Shown: piece after piece, positions 34,580 through 42,958 of the stretch
How the letters are laid out: every line of letters starts with the position of its first letter
Position numbering within the stretch: the first letter of the stretch is position 1
Assembly: GCF_036924525.1 (NCBI RefSeq)
Contig: NZ_JAZHRU010000001.1
Location: 3,253,001-3,317,000, forward strand
From: Bradyrhizobium sp. AZCC 1719
GTDB lineage: Bacteria; Pseudomonadota; Alphaproteobacteria; Rhizobiales; Xanthobacteraceae
Reading direction: 5' to 3'
DNA length: 64,000 nt
The notes under the pieces: generated by a model
Databases searched by the model: none
What the model saw: the letters and a program-made list of their open reading frames with translations, nothing else
Told to the model about the DNA's origin: nothing
Translations under genes and position numbers: made by a program

Positions 34580-35950
34580 ATGCTTCGCGCATTATTGTTT
34601 TGTTTCGCAATCCTTTTCATCGCTGACCCAGCAGCCGCAAACGACGCGAACCGTGCCATTGCCGGCTTCACCGAAGCGATACGGCGAGATCCCAAGCATG
34701 CGCATGCGTATTATAACCGGGGCAACGCCTATAGCGAGAAGGGCGACATGGACCGTGCCATTGCCGACTACACCGCGGCGATACGGCTGGATCCCAAATA
34801 TGCGAACGCGTACTACAACCGGGGGAACGCCTACAGTAACAAAGGCGACATGGACCGTGCCATTGCCGACTACACCGAGGTGATACGGCTGGATCCCAAA
34901 TATGCGAACGCGCACTACAACCGGGGGAACGCCTACAGTAACAAAGGTGACACGGATCGTGCCATTGCCGACTACACCGAGGTGATACGACTGGACCCCG
35001 CGTATGCGAATGCGTACCTCAATCGTGGGCTGGCCTATGAGAAGCTCGCAGATTTCGCCAAAGCGCGGTCTGACTTCAATACGACGCTCGGATTGGGACA
35101 AAAGGCCTCAAGATGGGCGCAGGACAGGGCGCGAGGGCGGCTTGCTGCGTTGCCTTCAGCGCAACCTGCAACGGCGTTGCCCGAGAAAACCAACGTCGCT
35201 ACAGCAATTGTTACGTCCACTGCACCGGTGTCGAACAACGATCGTCGCATCGCCCTTGTCATTGGCAACTCCGCCTATGAAAACGTCGCCGCATTACCGA
35301 ACCCTGTGCGCGACGCAGACCTTGTCGCCGACGTCTTGAAACGCACCGGGTTTGAAACAGTTACTTCGCTAACCGATCTCCGAAAAGATGCCTTGGTCAG
35401 CGCCCTGCGCGATTTCGCAGCCCGTGCAGAAACGGCGGACTGGGCAGTCGTGTATTACGCCGGGCATGGCATGGAGGTCGGCGGAATCAACTATCTCATT
35501 CCGACCGACGCCAGGATTGCTGCGGATCGCGATATTGGATTTGAAGCCGTACCGCTTGAACAGGTTCTGAATGCAGCGGAGCGCGCCAGGAAACTACGCC
35601 TCGTCATTCTCGATGCCTGCCGCGACAATCCATTCGCCAATCAAATGAAGCGTACGCTAACGGTTGCGTCCCGCTCGGTATCGCGAGGTCTGGCCGCTGT
35701 GGAGCCGGAGGCGGGAACGTTGGTGGTTTATGCCGCCAAGGATGGCGAGACCGCGCTCGACGGTGACGGGACCAACAGTCCGTTCGCGTCCGCCTTCGTC
35801 AAAAATCTTCCAACACCCGGCCTCGAAGTCCGCAGGCTCTTCGATTTCGTTCGCGACGACGTCATGGAAGCGACCGGTCGCAAGCAAAAGCCTTTCAGCT
35901 ACGGCTCGATTTCCGGAAGGCAGGACTTTTACTTCGTGGCCGGCAAATAA
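34580..35950 (+). CDS. Exported TPR-caspase (peptidase C14) protein
   Basis: 456 residues. A signal peptide (residues 1 to about 20, cut after PAAA) is followed by four tetratricopeptide repeats of 34 residues (about 23-158), each like DRAIADYTEVIRLDPKYANA. After a linker, a caspase p20-like domain begins RRIALVIGNSAYENV (222 on) with the catalytic dyad His296 in YYAGHGME and Cys347 in LDACRDNPF, and ends YGSISGRQDFYFV. Both catalytic residues are intact. The signal peptide points to the periplasm, so it is unlikely to be a cytoplasmic defence effector. The repeats are encoded by an exact 102-bp tandem array. A CRP-like site controls it. Confidence 0.9.
   Translation: MLRALLFCFAILFIADPAAANDANRAIAGFTEAIRRDPKHAHAYYNRGNAYSEKGDMDRAIADYTAAIRLDPKYANAYYNRGNAYSNKGDMDRAIADYTEVIRLDPKYANAHYNRGNAYSNKGDTDRAIADYTEVIRLDPAYANAYLNRGLAYEKLADFAKARSDFNTTLGLGQKASRWAQDRARGRLAALPSAQPATALPEKTNVATAIVTSTAPVSNNDRRIALVIGNSAYENVAALPNPVRDADLVADVLKRTGFETVTSLTDLRKDALVSALRDFAARAETADWAVVYYAGHGMEVGGINYLIPTDARIAADRDIGFEAVPLEQVLNAAERARKLRLVILDACRDNPFANQMKRTLTVASRSVSRGLAAVEPEAGTLVVYAAKDGETALDGDGTNSPFASAFVKNLPTPGLEVRRLFDFVRDDVMEATGRKQKPFSYGSISGRQDFYFVAGK
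34650..35057 (+). repeat. Four tandem 102-bp repeats within the TPR region
   Basis: Units begin at 34650, 34752, 34854 and 34956, exactly 102 bases (34 codons) apart. Units two and three differ at only about five positions, so at least one duplication is recent. The array is in frame, and unit gain or loss would add or remove whole TPR motifs. Confidence 0.9.
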
Positions 35951-36072
35951 CTTCCCTACGAAATGCAACGCGGATCTGATCGCTACCACTCGTGTGGCAC
36001 CGCGACGCGCGCGACTGCTGACACCATGCTGGCAGCAGGGCTGCGTTAGGAAGGAGCCTCACGGAGGTTCCC

Positions 36073-36525
36073 ATGATCGCGACTGCCCTCGACAACCTCA
36101 ACCCGCCGCCATCTTCCAGACTGCTCGGATGGCATCTGCTCGACGCGCGGCCGAGGGATGGCTGGATCCGGATCGGCTTCGACGGCAAGCCGGATTTCTG
36201 CAATCCGGCCGGCTTCGTGCAAGGCGGCATCCTCTCAGCGATGCTTGACGACACGATGGGACCGGCCGTCTTCGCCATGACCGAGGGAAGACTCTACACG
36301 GCGACCATCACCATGACGGTGAATTTTCTCAGCCCCGCCAGGCCGGGGCCGATCATAGGCGAGGCCAATGTCACCCAACTCGGCAAGACCGTCGCCTTTG
36401 TCGAGGGACGGCTGACGGCCGAGGACGGCACCGTGCTGGCGACGGCCTCGACCAGCGCACGGCTGGTCGAGACAGCGAAGGCGATTGCCTCGGCTAGATC
36501 GCAGCCCGCGGCGCTTCCCGCATAA
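36073..36525 (+). CDS. PaaI-like hotdog-fold thioesterase
   Basis: 150 residues. GFVQGGILSAMLDDTMGPAV is the hotdog helix with the catalytic aspartate/glutamate position of the PaaI/YbgC group, followed by TITMTVNFLSPARPGPI and GKTVAFVEGRLTAEDG. These enzymes hydrolyse acyl- or aryl-CoA thioesters. A GGAGG lies before the ATG at a distance suited to initiation. The 3' end overlaps the convergent FAD monooxygenase gene by 32 bases. Confidence 0.88.
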   Translation: MIATALDNLNPPPSSRLLGWHLLDARPRDGWIRIGFDGKPDFCNPAGFVQGGILSAMLDDTMGPAVFAMTEGRLYTATITMTVNFLSPARPGPIIGEANVTQLGKTVAFVEGRLTAEDGTVLATASTSARLVETAKAIASARSQPAALPA

Positions 36526-37780
36526 TCTGAACAATCGGCGGCTTGGCGTTGAGGCCTTCGACCTGGAAGCCGGCGACGCGTTTATAGTTGGCGGCGATGT
36601 CTTCCAGCTCTTGCAGCGAGAGCACGTCGGTCACGACGTTGTAGCCGTTGGGCGCGCGTTCCTCGACCATCTGCATCACCTGCTCGGGGCCGTTACGGCG
36701 GTTGAGCATCACGAGGTCGGTCGTGGCGGGCCGGCGCTCGGCTTCATACGCTGACAACGCGGCATTGGTCGCGCCCTTTGCGAGGATCTCGCGGGCGATG
36801 ACGCGGGCGTCCAGAATTGCCTGCGACGCACCGTTGGAGCCGATCGGGTACATCGGGTGCGCGGCATCGCCCATCAGTGTGACCGGGCCGAATGTCCATT
36901 GCGGGATCGGATCGCGATCGACCAGCGGATATTCGTAGGCGTGCGGGCAGTTCTCGATCAGGCCCGGCACGTCGAGCCAATCGAACTTCCAGTCCTTGAA
37001 CCAGGGCAGAAACTCTTCGAGTTTTGCGGTGCGGTTGTAGTCCTCGCGCCGCCACTGATAGGTCGGCGGCATGTGCCGCTCGGCCACCCAGTTGATCCGG
37101 AACTTGCCGGCGCTGTCGGCCTGCTTCGAAATCGGATAGCAGACGAACTTCAGGATCTCGTGGCCGGCCATGATCATGGTGCGGCCGGACAGGAAGGCGT
37201 CGCTGTCGGTGATGCCGCGCCACAGGATGCGTCCATTCCAGATCGGCGGGCCTTCGTTGGGATAGAGCTTTTCCCGGACCGCCGAATGGATGCCGTCGGC
37301 CGCGACCAACAGCGCGCCATCGTGAGCGCCCTTCGATTTGCCGGTCGCCTTGTCGATGAATTCGGCGCGGACGCCATTCTCCGTCTCAGACCAGCCGGAG
37401 AGGTGATGGCTGGTCAGGATGTTCTCTCTTCCCAGCCGTTCAATCGCTGCATCGAGTAAAATCTGCTGCAGCGTGCCGCGATGGATCGAAAATTGCGGCC
37501 ATTTGTAACCGGCCTCGATGCCGCGCGGCTCGCTCCAGATCGGCTTGCCGTGCTTGGAGAAATACGCAAGTTCCTTGGTGCGGACCGCGGCCGCATCAAG
37601 CGCATCATGCAGGCCGAGCTCGATCAGCTCGCGCACCGCATGCGGCAGCACGTTGATGCCGACGCCGAGCGGTCGCAGTTCGGGCACGCTTTCGAAAATT
37701 TTGGCTGATACGCCGATCTGATGCAGGCTGAGCGCCAGCGTCAGCCCGCCGATGCCGCCGCCCGCGATGAGAACAGTCAT
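36494..37780 (-). CDS. FAD-dependent aromatic-ring monooxygenase (PhzS/salicylate hydroxylase-like)
   Basis: 428 residues from MTVLIAGGGIGGLTLAL, the FAD-binding GxGxxG motif; the frame extends to 37939 but that part is not family-like. VAADGIHSAVREKLYP is the DG motif, and VTLMGDAAHPMYPIGSNG is the second FAD motif (GD). This is the group A flavin monooxygenase pattern (UbiH/PhzS/salicylate hydroxylase). The substrate is probably an aromatic acid. It lies in an accessory stretch with GSTs, NTF2-like proteins and a thioesterase. Confidence 0.9.
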   Translation of the reverse strand: MTVLIAGGGIGGLTLALSLHQIGVSAKIFESVPELRPLGVGINVLPHAVRELIELGLHDALDAAAVRTKELAYFSKHGKPIWSEPRGIEAGYKWPQFSIHRGTLQQILLDAAIERLGRENILTSHHLSGWSETENGVRAEFIDKATGKSKGAHDGALLVAADGIHSAVREKLYPNEGPPIWNGRILWRGITDSDAFLSGRTMIMAGHEILKFVCYPISKQADSAGKFRINWVAERHMPPTYQWRREDYNRTAKLEEFLPWFKDWKFDWLDVPGLIENCPHAYEYPLVDRDPIPQWTFGPVTLMGDAAHPMYPIGSNGASQAILDARVIAREILAKGATNAALSAYEAERRPATTDLVMLNRRNGPEQVMQMVEERAPNGYNVVTDVLSLQELEDIAANYKRVAGFQVEGLNAKPPIVQIMREAPRAAI

Positions 37781-37874
37781 GGTACGCCCCTGTTGCTTTC
37801 CGGGCGTCATGGCATGAGGGGCGGCAGGGGGCAACTGCGAAGGCCCGTCGGATGTCCCTCGTAGCCCCTGAGTT

Positions 37875-38249
37875 CTACGGCAGAGGAGGGGGCGGCCCGA
37901 AGAACCCGACGATCTTGACCAGCCGGCCATCGGGGCCAATTTCGCCGAAGTCGATTGAAATATCGCCGCAGGTTCCGTCCGCGCGCACCAGTCGCCAAAG
38001 GAAGCGAACCATGTTGTGATGGATATCGATGCCGCTCATGAACTCCAGCCGCGCGCCGGGCCGGCTCGCCAGCGCCTCACCGATCCTCGTCGCCAGCGCG
38101 TCATGTCCGGCCAGGGAGACGTTCGGATCGACATAGACGCCACGGTCGTTCCAGCATTGCTCGAGCAAGGCGCCTCTCGCCGTATCGTCCGGCTCGTTCC
38201 ACGCCGCCATATACTGCGTCACCACTTTCTCGATTGCGTTCTTGTCCAT
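37875..38249 (-). CDS. NTF2-like (SnoaL-type) protein
   Basis: 124 residues: KVVTQYMAAWNEPDDTARGA and CWNDRGVYVDPNVSLAGHDAL are typical of the SnoaL/NTF2-like cone fold, ending in strands RFLWRLVRADG and DFGEIGPDGRLVKIVGFFG. The fold serves many small enzymes and binding proteins; no substrate can be named. It diverges from the XRE regulator at 38363 across a 113-base gap with an inverted repeat that could be that regulator's operator. Confidence 0.85.
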   Translation of the reverse strand: MDKNAIEKVVTQYMAAWNEPDDTARGALLEQCWNDRGVYVDPNVSLAGHDALATRIGEALASRPGARLEFMSGIDIHHNMVRFLWRLVRADGTCGDISIDFGEIGPDGRLVKIVGFFGPPPPLP

Positions 38250-38293
38250 CGATGCTCCCTCGAACTTCGGTCTCTAACGGGCTCACTCTGCAA

Positions 38294-38332
38294 GCAATTA
38301 CGGAGTTGGTCACTTACATCCGAGGTAATTGC
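38294..38332. promoter_or_regulatory. Inverted repeat, possible operator
   Basis: GCAATTAC (38294-38301) and GTAATTGC (38325-38332) are exact 8-base inverted arms 23 bases apart, centred midway between the divergent NTF2-like gene and the XRE-family regulator gene. Confidence 0.5.
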
Positions 38333-38362
38333 CGTTCTGAAGCGATGGTCTAGATTGTCAGC

Positions 38363-39226
38363 ATGAGTGCTCCAGAGACTAACGCGCACGAAATCCCGGC
38401 TGGGCATTTCAGCAGCCTGTTGAAGCATTGGCGAAGCGTTCGCCGGCTGACCCAGATCGAACTGGCGGCCGATGCAAACGTGTCCGCCCGGCATCTGTGC
38501 TTTCTGGAGACCGGCCGCTCGCAGCCGAGCCGCGAGATGGTGCAGTTGCTCGGCAGCGCGCTCGACCTGCCGCTCGAGGAGCGCAATGCGCTGCACGTCG
38601 CCGCGGGTTTCGTGCCGCCTTTCGGCGACAAAGGGCTGGCGGCCGAAAATCTGCGGCCGGTGCGGCAGGCGCTGGATTTCATTCTCCGGCAGCAGGAGCC
38701 GTATCCGGGAATCGTGATCGACGGGCACTGGGACGTTCGCATCCGCAATCAGGCCTCAGCGCGCCTGCTCAGGCCGTTTCGCGATTCATTCGAGATGGAA
38801 AACTCCCTTGCGGACAATGCCATGCACGTCGTTTTTCATCCGAAGGGCCTGCGGCAGTTCATGGTGAACTGGGACGAGTTCGCGCGGCAGTTGATCCAGA
38901 TCCTGCATCGTGACGTCGCGCAAGGCAGCCGGGCCGCGGCGCAACTGCTTGATGAAATCATGGCCTATCCCGGCCTGTCGGCGGCCGAATGGCGGCTGCC
39001 GCGTCATCCGCAGGCGGCATCACCGGTCATGACGATGCAGCTCGCCAAGGGCGAATATCGCCTGGCCTTCTTTTCCACCTTCACGACGCTGGCAATGCCG
39101 ACGGACGCGGCGCTGCAACAGATCAAGATCGAATGCTTCTTCCCGGCTGATAATGCCACCGCCGAGAAGGCGCGCCAGATGGCCCTTCAAACTCCGGGAG
39201 ATCGAGATGCAACATGCCCTGCGTGA
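38363..39226 (+). CDS. XRE-family transcriptional regulator with MmyB-like ligand domain
   Basis: 287 residues. Residues 15-75 form the helix-turn-helix: LLKHWRSVRRLTQIELA, then VSARHLCFLETGRSQPS. The C-terminal part (from about 105: LRPVRQALDFILRQQEPYPGIVID) is the MmyB-like PAS-type domain, with DGHWDVRIRNQASARLL. Such regulators often control an adjacent divergent gene. Its 3' end overlaps the next NTF2-like gene by 20 bases, so the two are probably coupled. It sits between two NTF2-like genes. Confidence 0.92.
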   Translation: MSAPETNAHEIPAGHFSSLLKHWRSVRRLTQIELAADANVSARHLCFLETGRSQPSREMVQLLGSALDLPLEERNALHVAAGFVPPFGDKGLAAENLRPVRQALDFILRQQEPYPGIVIDGHWDVRIRNQASARLLRPFRDSFEMENSLADNAMHVVFHPKGLRQFMVNWDEFARQLIQILHRDVAQGSRAAAQLLDEIMAYPGLSAAEWRLPRHPQAASPVMTMQLAKGEYRLAFFSTFTTLAMPTDAALQQIKIECFFPADNATAEKARQMALQTPGDRDATCPA

Positions 39227-39683
39227 TCATCAATCGGCTGCTGTGATGGACGAACTGCGTGCGTTGAACGCCCGCTTCATCCACAACTTCGTTACCTGCG
39301 ACGTGCCTTCGCACGACGCCATTCTGCATCCCTGCTTCATCAATATCTGGCCGACAGGCCAGCGATGGGATCGTGCGACCTATCTCAAATATTGGGCGAC
39401 GGCCTTTGACCCCAAGGTCATCGTCTATTGGGACGTCCGCGATGAGCTCATCACGGTGGTTGGCGATGTTGCGCTTGTGCGTTCCACCAACAAGCACACC
39501 CGCCGCCGCGATGGCAGTGAAGTGACCGGCATGACCACGTACACCGACACATATCTGTTCGAGAATGGCGCGTGGAAATGCATTCAGGCCCAGCTCACGG
39601 CGGTGGCGCCCGAGCATTATCCGGCTGACGATACGATCGTCACCGTTTATATCGAGGGAACGCTTCAGCCGCGACCGAGTTGA
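39207..39683 (+). CDS. NTF2-like (SnoaL/ketosteroid isomerase-type) protein
   Basis: 158 residues from MQHALRDHQ, with GGGAG seven bases before the ATG; the longer frame to 39153 lies wholly inside the regulator gene. The fold is visible from ELRALNARFIHNFVTCDVPS through INIWPTGQRWDRATYLKYW to DTYLFENGAWKCIQAQLTAV. It is the second of three NTF2-like proteins in this stretch. The start overlaps the end of the XRE regulator gene. Confidence 0.85.
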   Translation: MQHALRDHQSAAVMDELRALNARFIHNFVTCDVPSHDAILHPCFINIWPTGQRWDRATYLKYWATAFDPKVIVYWDVRDELITVVGDVALVRSTNKHTRRRDGSEVTGMTTYTDTYLFENGAWKCIQAQLTAVAPEHYPADDTIVTVYIEGTLQPRPS

Positions 39684-39766
39684 ACCGCGAGCGGGTACTC
39701 CACCCACCGGGGATGGACGGCGCGGGGGCATGCCGTTAACGTCCGGCTTTCCTCATGAGGACCGCC

Positions 39767-40384
39767 ATGTTCAAGCTCTACTACGCCCCTGGCACCTGCG
39801 CGCTCGCTTCGCATATCACGCTGGAAGAGGTTGGCGCGCCCTACAGCGCCGAACGGCTGAACTTCAAAGAGAACCAGCAGAACAGTCCGGACTATCTCAA
39901 GATCAACCCCAAGGGCCGGGTGCCCACGCTGGTGACGGACAATGGGGTGCTGACCGAGACGCCGGCGATCCTTGCGTTCATTGCGCACAGCTTTCCAGAC
40001 GCGAAGCTCGTGCCGCAGGACCCCTTTGCATTCGCGCAAGTGCAGTCGATCAGCAGCTATCTCTGTTCCACGGTGCATGTCGCGCACGCCCACAAGATGC
40101 GCGGCGCCCGCTGGGCGACCGAGGAGACTTCGTTCGCCGACATGAAGCGCAAAGTACCGGAGACGATGACAACGTGCTTTACGCTGATCGAGCGTGACAT
40201 GCTAAGGGGGCCGTGGGTGATGGGCGAGCAGTACACGATCTGCGACCCCTATCTGTATACCATCGCGGGCTGGCTGGAAGGCGATGGCGTCGATCTCGCG
40301 ACGCTGCCGAAGGTGGCCGCTCACCGCAAGCGGATGGAAGAGCGGCCAGCGGTGCAGAAGGTGCTGGCGGAGGAGAAGGCATGA
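39767..40384 (+). CDS. Glutathione S-transferase, beta-class-like
   Basis: 205 residues from MFKLYYAPGTCALASHI; Cys in GTCALA corresponds to the catalytic Cys10 of beta-class GSTs. INPKGRVPTLVTDNG and LTETPAILAFIA form the glutathione-binding thioredoxin half; the C-terminal helical half has YTICDPYLYTIAGWL with the capping-box aspartate. GAGGA lies before the ATG. It follows the NTF2-like gene by 83 bases on the same strand. Confidence 0.92.
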   Translation: MFKLYYAPGTCALASHITLEEVGAPYSAERLNFKENQQNSPDYLKINPKGRVPTLVTDNGVLTETPAILAFIAHSFPDAKLVPQDPFAFAQVQSISSYLCSTVHVAHAHKMRGARWATEETSFADMKRKVPETMTTCFTLIERDMLRGPWVMGEQYTICDPYLYTIAGWLEGDGVDLATLPKVAAHRKRMEERPAVQKVLAEEKA

Positions 40385-40387
40385 TCT

Positions 40388-40476
40388 CGTAGGGTGGGCA
40401 AATGCGCTCTTGCGCCGTGCCCACCATGTATCCTCAAATTCCACGTGGATGGTGGGCACGTCGCTGCGCTCCTTTG
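40388..40476. repeat. Truncated copy of the GTAGGGTGGGC palindromic family
   Basis: Begins CGTAGGGTGGGCAAATGCGC and GTGCCCACCAT, with an inverted GATGGTGGGCACG, but lacks the terminal TTTGCCCACCCTACG seen in the full copies at 59122-59210 and 59854-59984. Confidence 0.65.
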
Positions 40477-40502
40477 TTCTACTGCGTCACACCCGTTCAA
40501 AC

Positions 40503-40601
40503 CCTCATCCTGAGGAGCCCGCAGAGCGGGCGTCTCGAAGGATGTAGGCCACAGACGGGGCCTCATGGTTCGAGACGCGCTTCGCGCTCCTCACCATGAG
40601 G
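40503..40601. repeat. Family F palindromic repeat, copy 1
   Basis: CCTCATCCTGAGGAGCCCGC at the left and CCTCACCATGAGG at the right; inner arms GCGTCTCGAAGGAT and ATGGTTCGAGACGCGC. A reversed copy is at 53443-53540. Confidence 0.8.
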
Positions 40602-40622
40602 AACTTATGACGCAGTACGCAG

Positions 40623-41543
40623 CTACGCCGCCTTTTTCGCGCGCTCCATCTCACGGCCGATGCCGAGCATGATGTTGCGCAGCCAGATCGAGCCGGGGTC
40701 CATCTGGGCGCGGGTTGGATAGAACATGAACTGCTCGTCGATCCCGGGATCGAGCGGCGGCGCGACGGTCGAAAGCGACAATTGCTTCGACAGCGCACCG
40801 ATCAGCCGGCGCGGCACGAAGGCGACGAGATCGGTGCGCGCGGCGACGTGCAGTGCCTCGAGATAGCCGGGCACGACCAGCGCGATCCGCCGCTCGATGC
40901 CCTTGGGGCGCAACCACATGTCGATCAGGTCCTCGCTCTGGCCGCGGATCACGACCGCGACATGGCGCGCGTCGAGAAAGCTTTCGATCCGCTTCAGCCG
41001 CGCGCCGGCGGGATGACCGCGCCGGACGGCAAGCGCGTCGCTGTCGGTGTAGAGCCGTTGCCGATGAAATCCGGTGAAGGCGTTACCGATCGAGATCACG
41101 AGATCGATGGTGCGGGCGAACTCCGCGGTGAAGATCGCCGGCCCGCGCCATGGCACCACGTCGATCCGGACGTTCGGCGCAGCCTTGGTGATCTTCTCCA
41201 TCAGCGGCGGCATCAGAAGCTCGACCGCCAGATCCGGCATCATCAGGCGAAACTGGCGCTCGCTCCGCGCAGCGTCGAACTCGTCGGCGATGAACAGCGA
41301 GCGCACCTGGTCGAGCGCCTGTGCCAGCGGCGCGCGCAGGGCTTGCGCCCGTGGCGTCAATTCCATGCGCGCGCCGGTTCGAACCAGCAGTGGATCGCCG
41401 ATCAGGTCGCGCAGCCGCTGCAGCGCGTGGCTCGCCGCCGGCTGCGACAGCCCGATCCGCATCGCGGCGCGGCTGACGCTGGTTTCCCTCAAGAGTGCGT
41501 CAAGCGCCACCAGCAGATTGAGGTCAAGCGAATTCAAATTCAT
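40623..41543 (-). CDS. LysR family transcriptional regulator
   Basis: 306 residues from MNLNSLDLNLLVALDALL; two further in-frame starts extend to 41561. The HTH is SVSRAAMRIGLSQPAASHAL with RLRDLIGDPLLVRTG, the canonical LysR DNA-binding region of the NodD/NahR-like branch (LDLNLL start). The effector domain follows from about residue 90. It diverges from the NTF2-like gene at 41633; the AT-rich 41544-41632 interval is the probable shared promoter and operator. Confidence 0.94.
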   Translation of the reverse strand: MNLNSLDLNLLVALDALLRETSVSRAAMRIGLSQPAASHALQRLRDLIGDPLLVRTGARMELTPRAQALRAPLAQALDQVRSLFIADEFDAARSERQFRLMMPDLAVELLMPPLMEKITKAAPNVRIDVVPWRGPAIFTAEFARTIDLVISIGNAFTGFHRQRLYTDSDALAVRRGHPAGARLKRIESFLDARHVAVVIRGQSEDLIDMWLRPKGIERRIALVVPGYLEALHVAARTDLVAFVPRRLIGALSKQLSLSTVAPPLDPGIDEQFMFYPTRAQMDPGSIWLRNIMLGIGREMERAKKAA

Positions 41544-41632
41544 GGAGTGAATATATATCATATTCTCTATTGATTGGAAGAATGCCGCGCGGCGCGCGAT
41601 GATCTCGACATCGGATCAAAGGAGAAGCCGCC

Positions 41633-42064
41633 ATGAGCGCAGCAGCGAACAAGAAACTGGTGCAGCAGGTCTACACGGATTCCGCCAACCGGAGCGGGAC
41701 GACATTTCTCGATAACCTTGCCGAAGACGTAACCTGGATCGTTACAGGTCAGTATTCGTGGTCGCACGCGTTCAAGGGGCGCGATGCGATCAATAACGGC
41801 CTGATGGGCCATTTGCGCTCACGCCTCGCCGCCGCACGCCCGCGCACGGTGGCCTTCAACTTCATCGCGGAAGGCGATTACGTTGTCGTCGAAGCGCGGG
41901 GCGACAACGTCACCAAGGACGGCGTCCGCTACGACAATCAATATTGCATGGTCTGGCGCATCGAGGACGGCAAGATCAAGGAGATCAAGGAATACTGCGA
42001 CTCCGCGCTGGTCGAGCGTGTGCTCGGGCCGTTCCCGGCAGAGCGGAAGTTGGCGGCCGCGTAG
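41633..42064 (+). CDS. NTF2-like (SnoaL-type) protein
   Basis: 143 residues: KLVQQVYTDSANRSGTTFLD, DVTWIVTGQYSWSHAFKGRD and NQYCMVWRIEDGKIKEIKEYC, the last being the strand-turn-strand typical of limonene-epoxide hydrolase/ketosteroid isomerase relatives. AAGGAG lies before the ATG. It is transcribed divergently from the LysR gene and is its most likely target. The substrate is unknown. Confidence 0.88.
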   Translation: MSAAANKKLVQQVYTDSANRSGTTFLDNLAEDVTWIVTGQYSWSHAFKGRDAINNGLMGHLRSRLAAARPRTVAFNFIAEGDYVVVEARGDNVTKDGVRYDNQYCMVWRIEDGKIKEIKEYCDSALVERVLGPFPAERKLAAA

Positions 42065-42075
42065 GCACGTTGCGC

Positions 42076-42264
42076 GCTTTACCCGCCCCTCGAGGGGGCG
42101 GGTCGGCTCACATGGAGCGCAGCGCCATGTGAGACGGGGCGGGGTGACAGTCTTTCAACTCGGGCGCTGTTGGACGCGGAGGGACCGTCACCCCACCCCG
42201 CCGCTGCGCGGCGACCCACGAGCGAGCTTCGCTCGTCTCGGACCCCTCGAGGGGCGGGTGAAGC
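42076..42264. mobile_element. 189-bp element with terminal inverted repeats (MITE-like)
   Basis: The left end GCTTTACCCGCCCCTCGAG and the inverted right end differ at one position over about 21 bases. Inside are nested inverted arms: CTCACATGG/CCATGTGAG and GGCGGGGTGAC/GTCACCCCACCCC. The right end stops two bases from the stop codon of the GST gene. No coding sequence is present. Size and structure suggest a non-autonomous element or a large REP cluster. Confidence 0.65.
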
Positions 42265-42265
42265 A

Positions 42266-42958
42266 TCAAGCGGCCTTCACCGACATGTGCTTGAACATGT
42301 TGCTGCGGGCTTCGTCGTCCATCTCGGTCTTGAACTTGAAATTATCCTTCAGCGCGATCGCCTTGGCGGCTGCCGGACGGGCCGAGATCTCATCGACGAG
42401 CCGCTTGACGTTGGGATATTTTGCGGCCGCTTCTTCGCCCATCACGAACGCGGCCATCCGCGCCCAACCCCACAGTGCCATGTCGACGATGGTGTAGCTG
42501 TCGCCCACCATATATTTGCGGCCGGCGAGGTGATCATTGAGGACGGCGTAGTGGCGCTGCGCCTCGAACTGATAGCGGTTGTGGGCATAGTCGTGGTTCT
42601 GGTCCTTCGGCGCGAAATGCTTGAAGTGTACCGCCTGACCGGAATAGGGCCCCAGGCCGGTCGCAACGAACATCAGCCAGGACAGCGTCTGCGCGCGATT
42701 TTGCGGCGTGTTCGCGGGCAGAAACTTGCCGGTCTTTTCCGCCAGATAAAGCAGGATGGCGTTGCTGTCGAACACTGTGACGCCGTCGTCGTCGATGGCG
42801 GGTACCTTGGCGTTCGGATTGATGGCGAGATATTCCGGCTTGAACTGGTCGCCCTTGCGGGTGTCGACGGCGACCGGCTCAAAGGCGATGCCGGCTTCCT
42901 CCAGGAAGAGAGCGACCTTGGTCGGATTGGGCGATCCGTTGAAATAGTATTTGAGCAT
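42266..42958 (-). CDS. Glutathione S-transferase, YfcG/Ure2p-like
   Basis: 230 residues from MLKYYFNGSPNPTKVALFLE; the SPNxxKV start is that of the nu-class/Ure2p-like group. INPNAKVPAIDDDGVTVFDS is the glutathione-binding loop (cis-Pro and Asp-Ser), and YTIVDMALWGWARM the C-terminal conserved motif. The open frame continues upstream to 43048 but that part is not conserved in kind. It is unlike the beta-class-like GST at 39767. The MITE-like element abuts its 3' end. Confidence 0.92.
   Translation of the reverse strand: MLKYYFNGSPNPTKVALFLEEAGIAFEPVAVDTRKGDQFKPEYLAINPNAKVPAIDDDGVTVFDSNAILLYLAEKTGKFLPANTPQNRAQTLSWLMFVATGLGPYSGQAVHFKHFAPKDQNHDYAHNRYQFEAQRHYAVLNDHLAGRKYMVGDSYTIVDMALWGWARMAAFVMGEEAAAKYPNVKRLVDEISARPAAAKAIALKDNFKFKTEMDDEARSNMFKHMSVKAA

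Noticed and set aside
34580..35950. Caspase gene as a phage-defence effector
   Set aside because: A clear signal peptide points outside the cytoplasm and no sensor, nuclease or NTPase partner adjoins.
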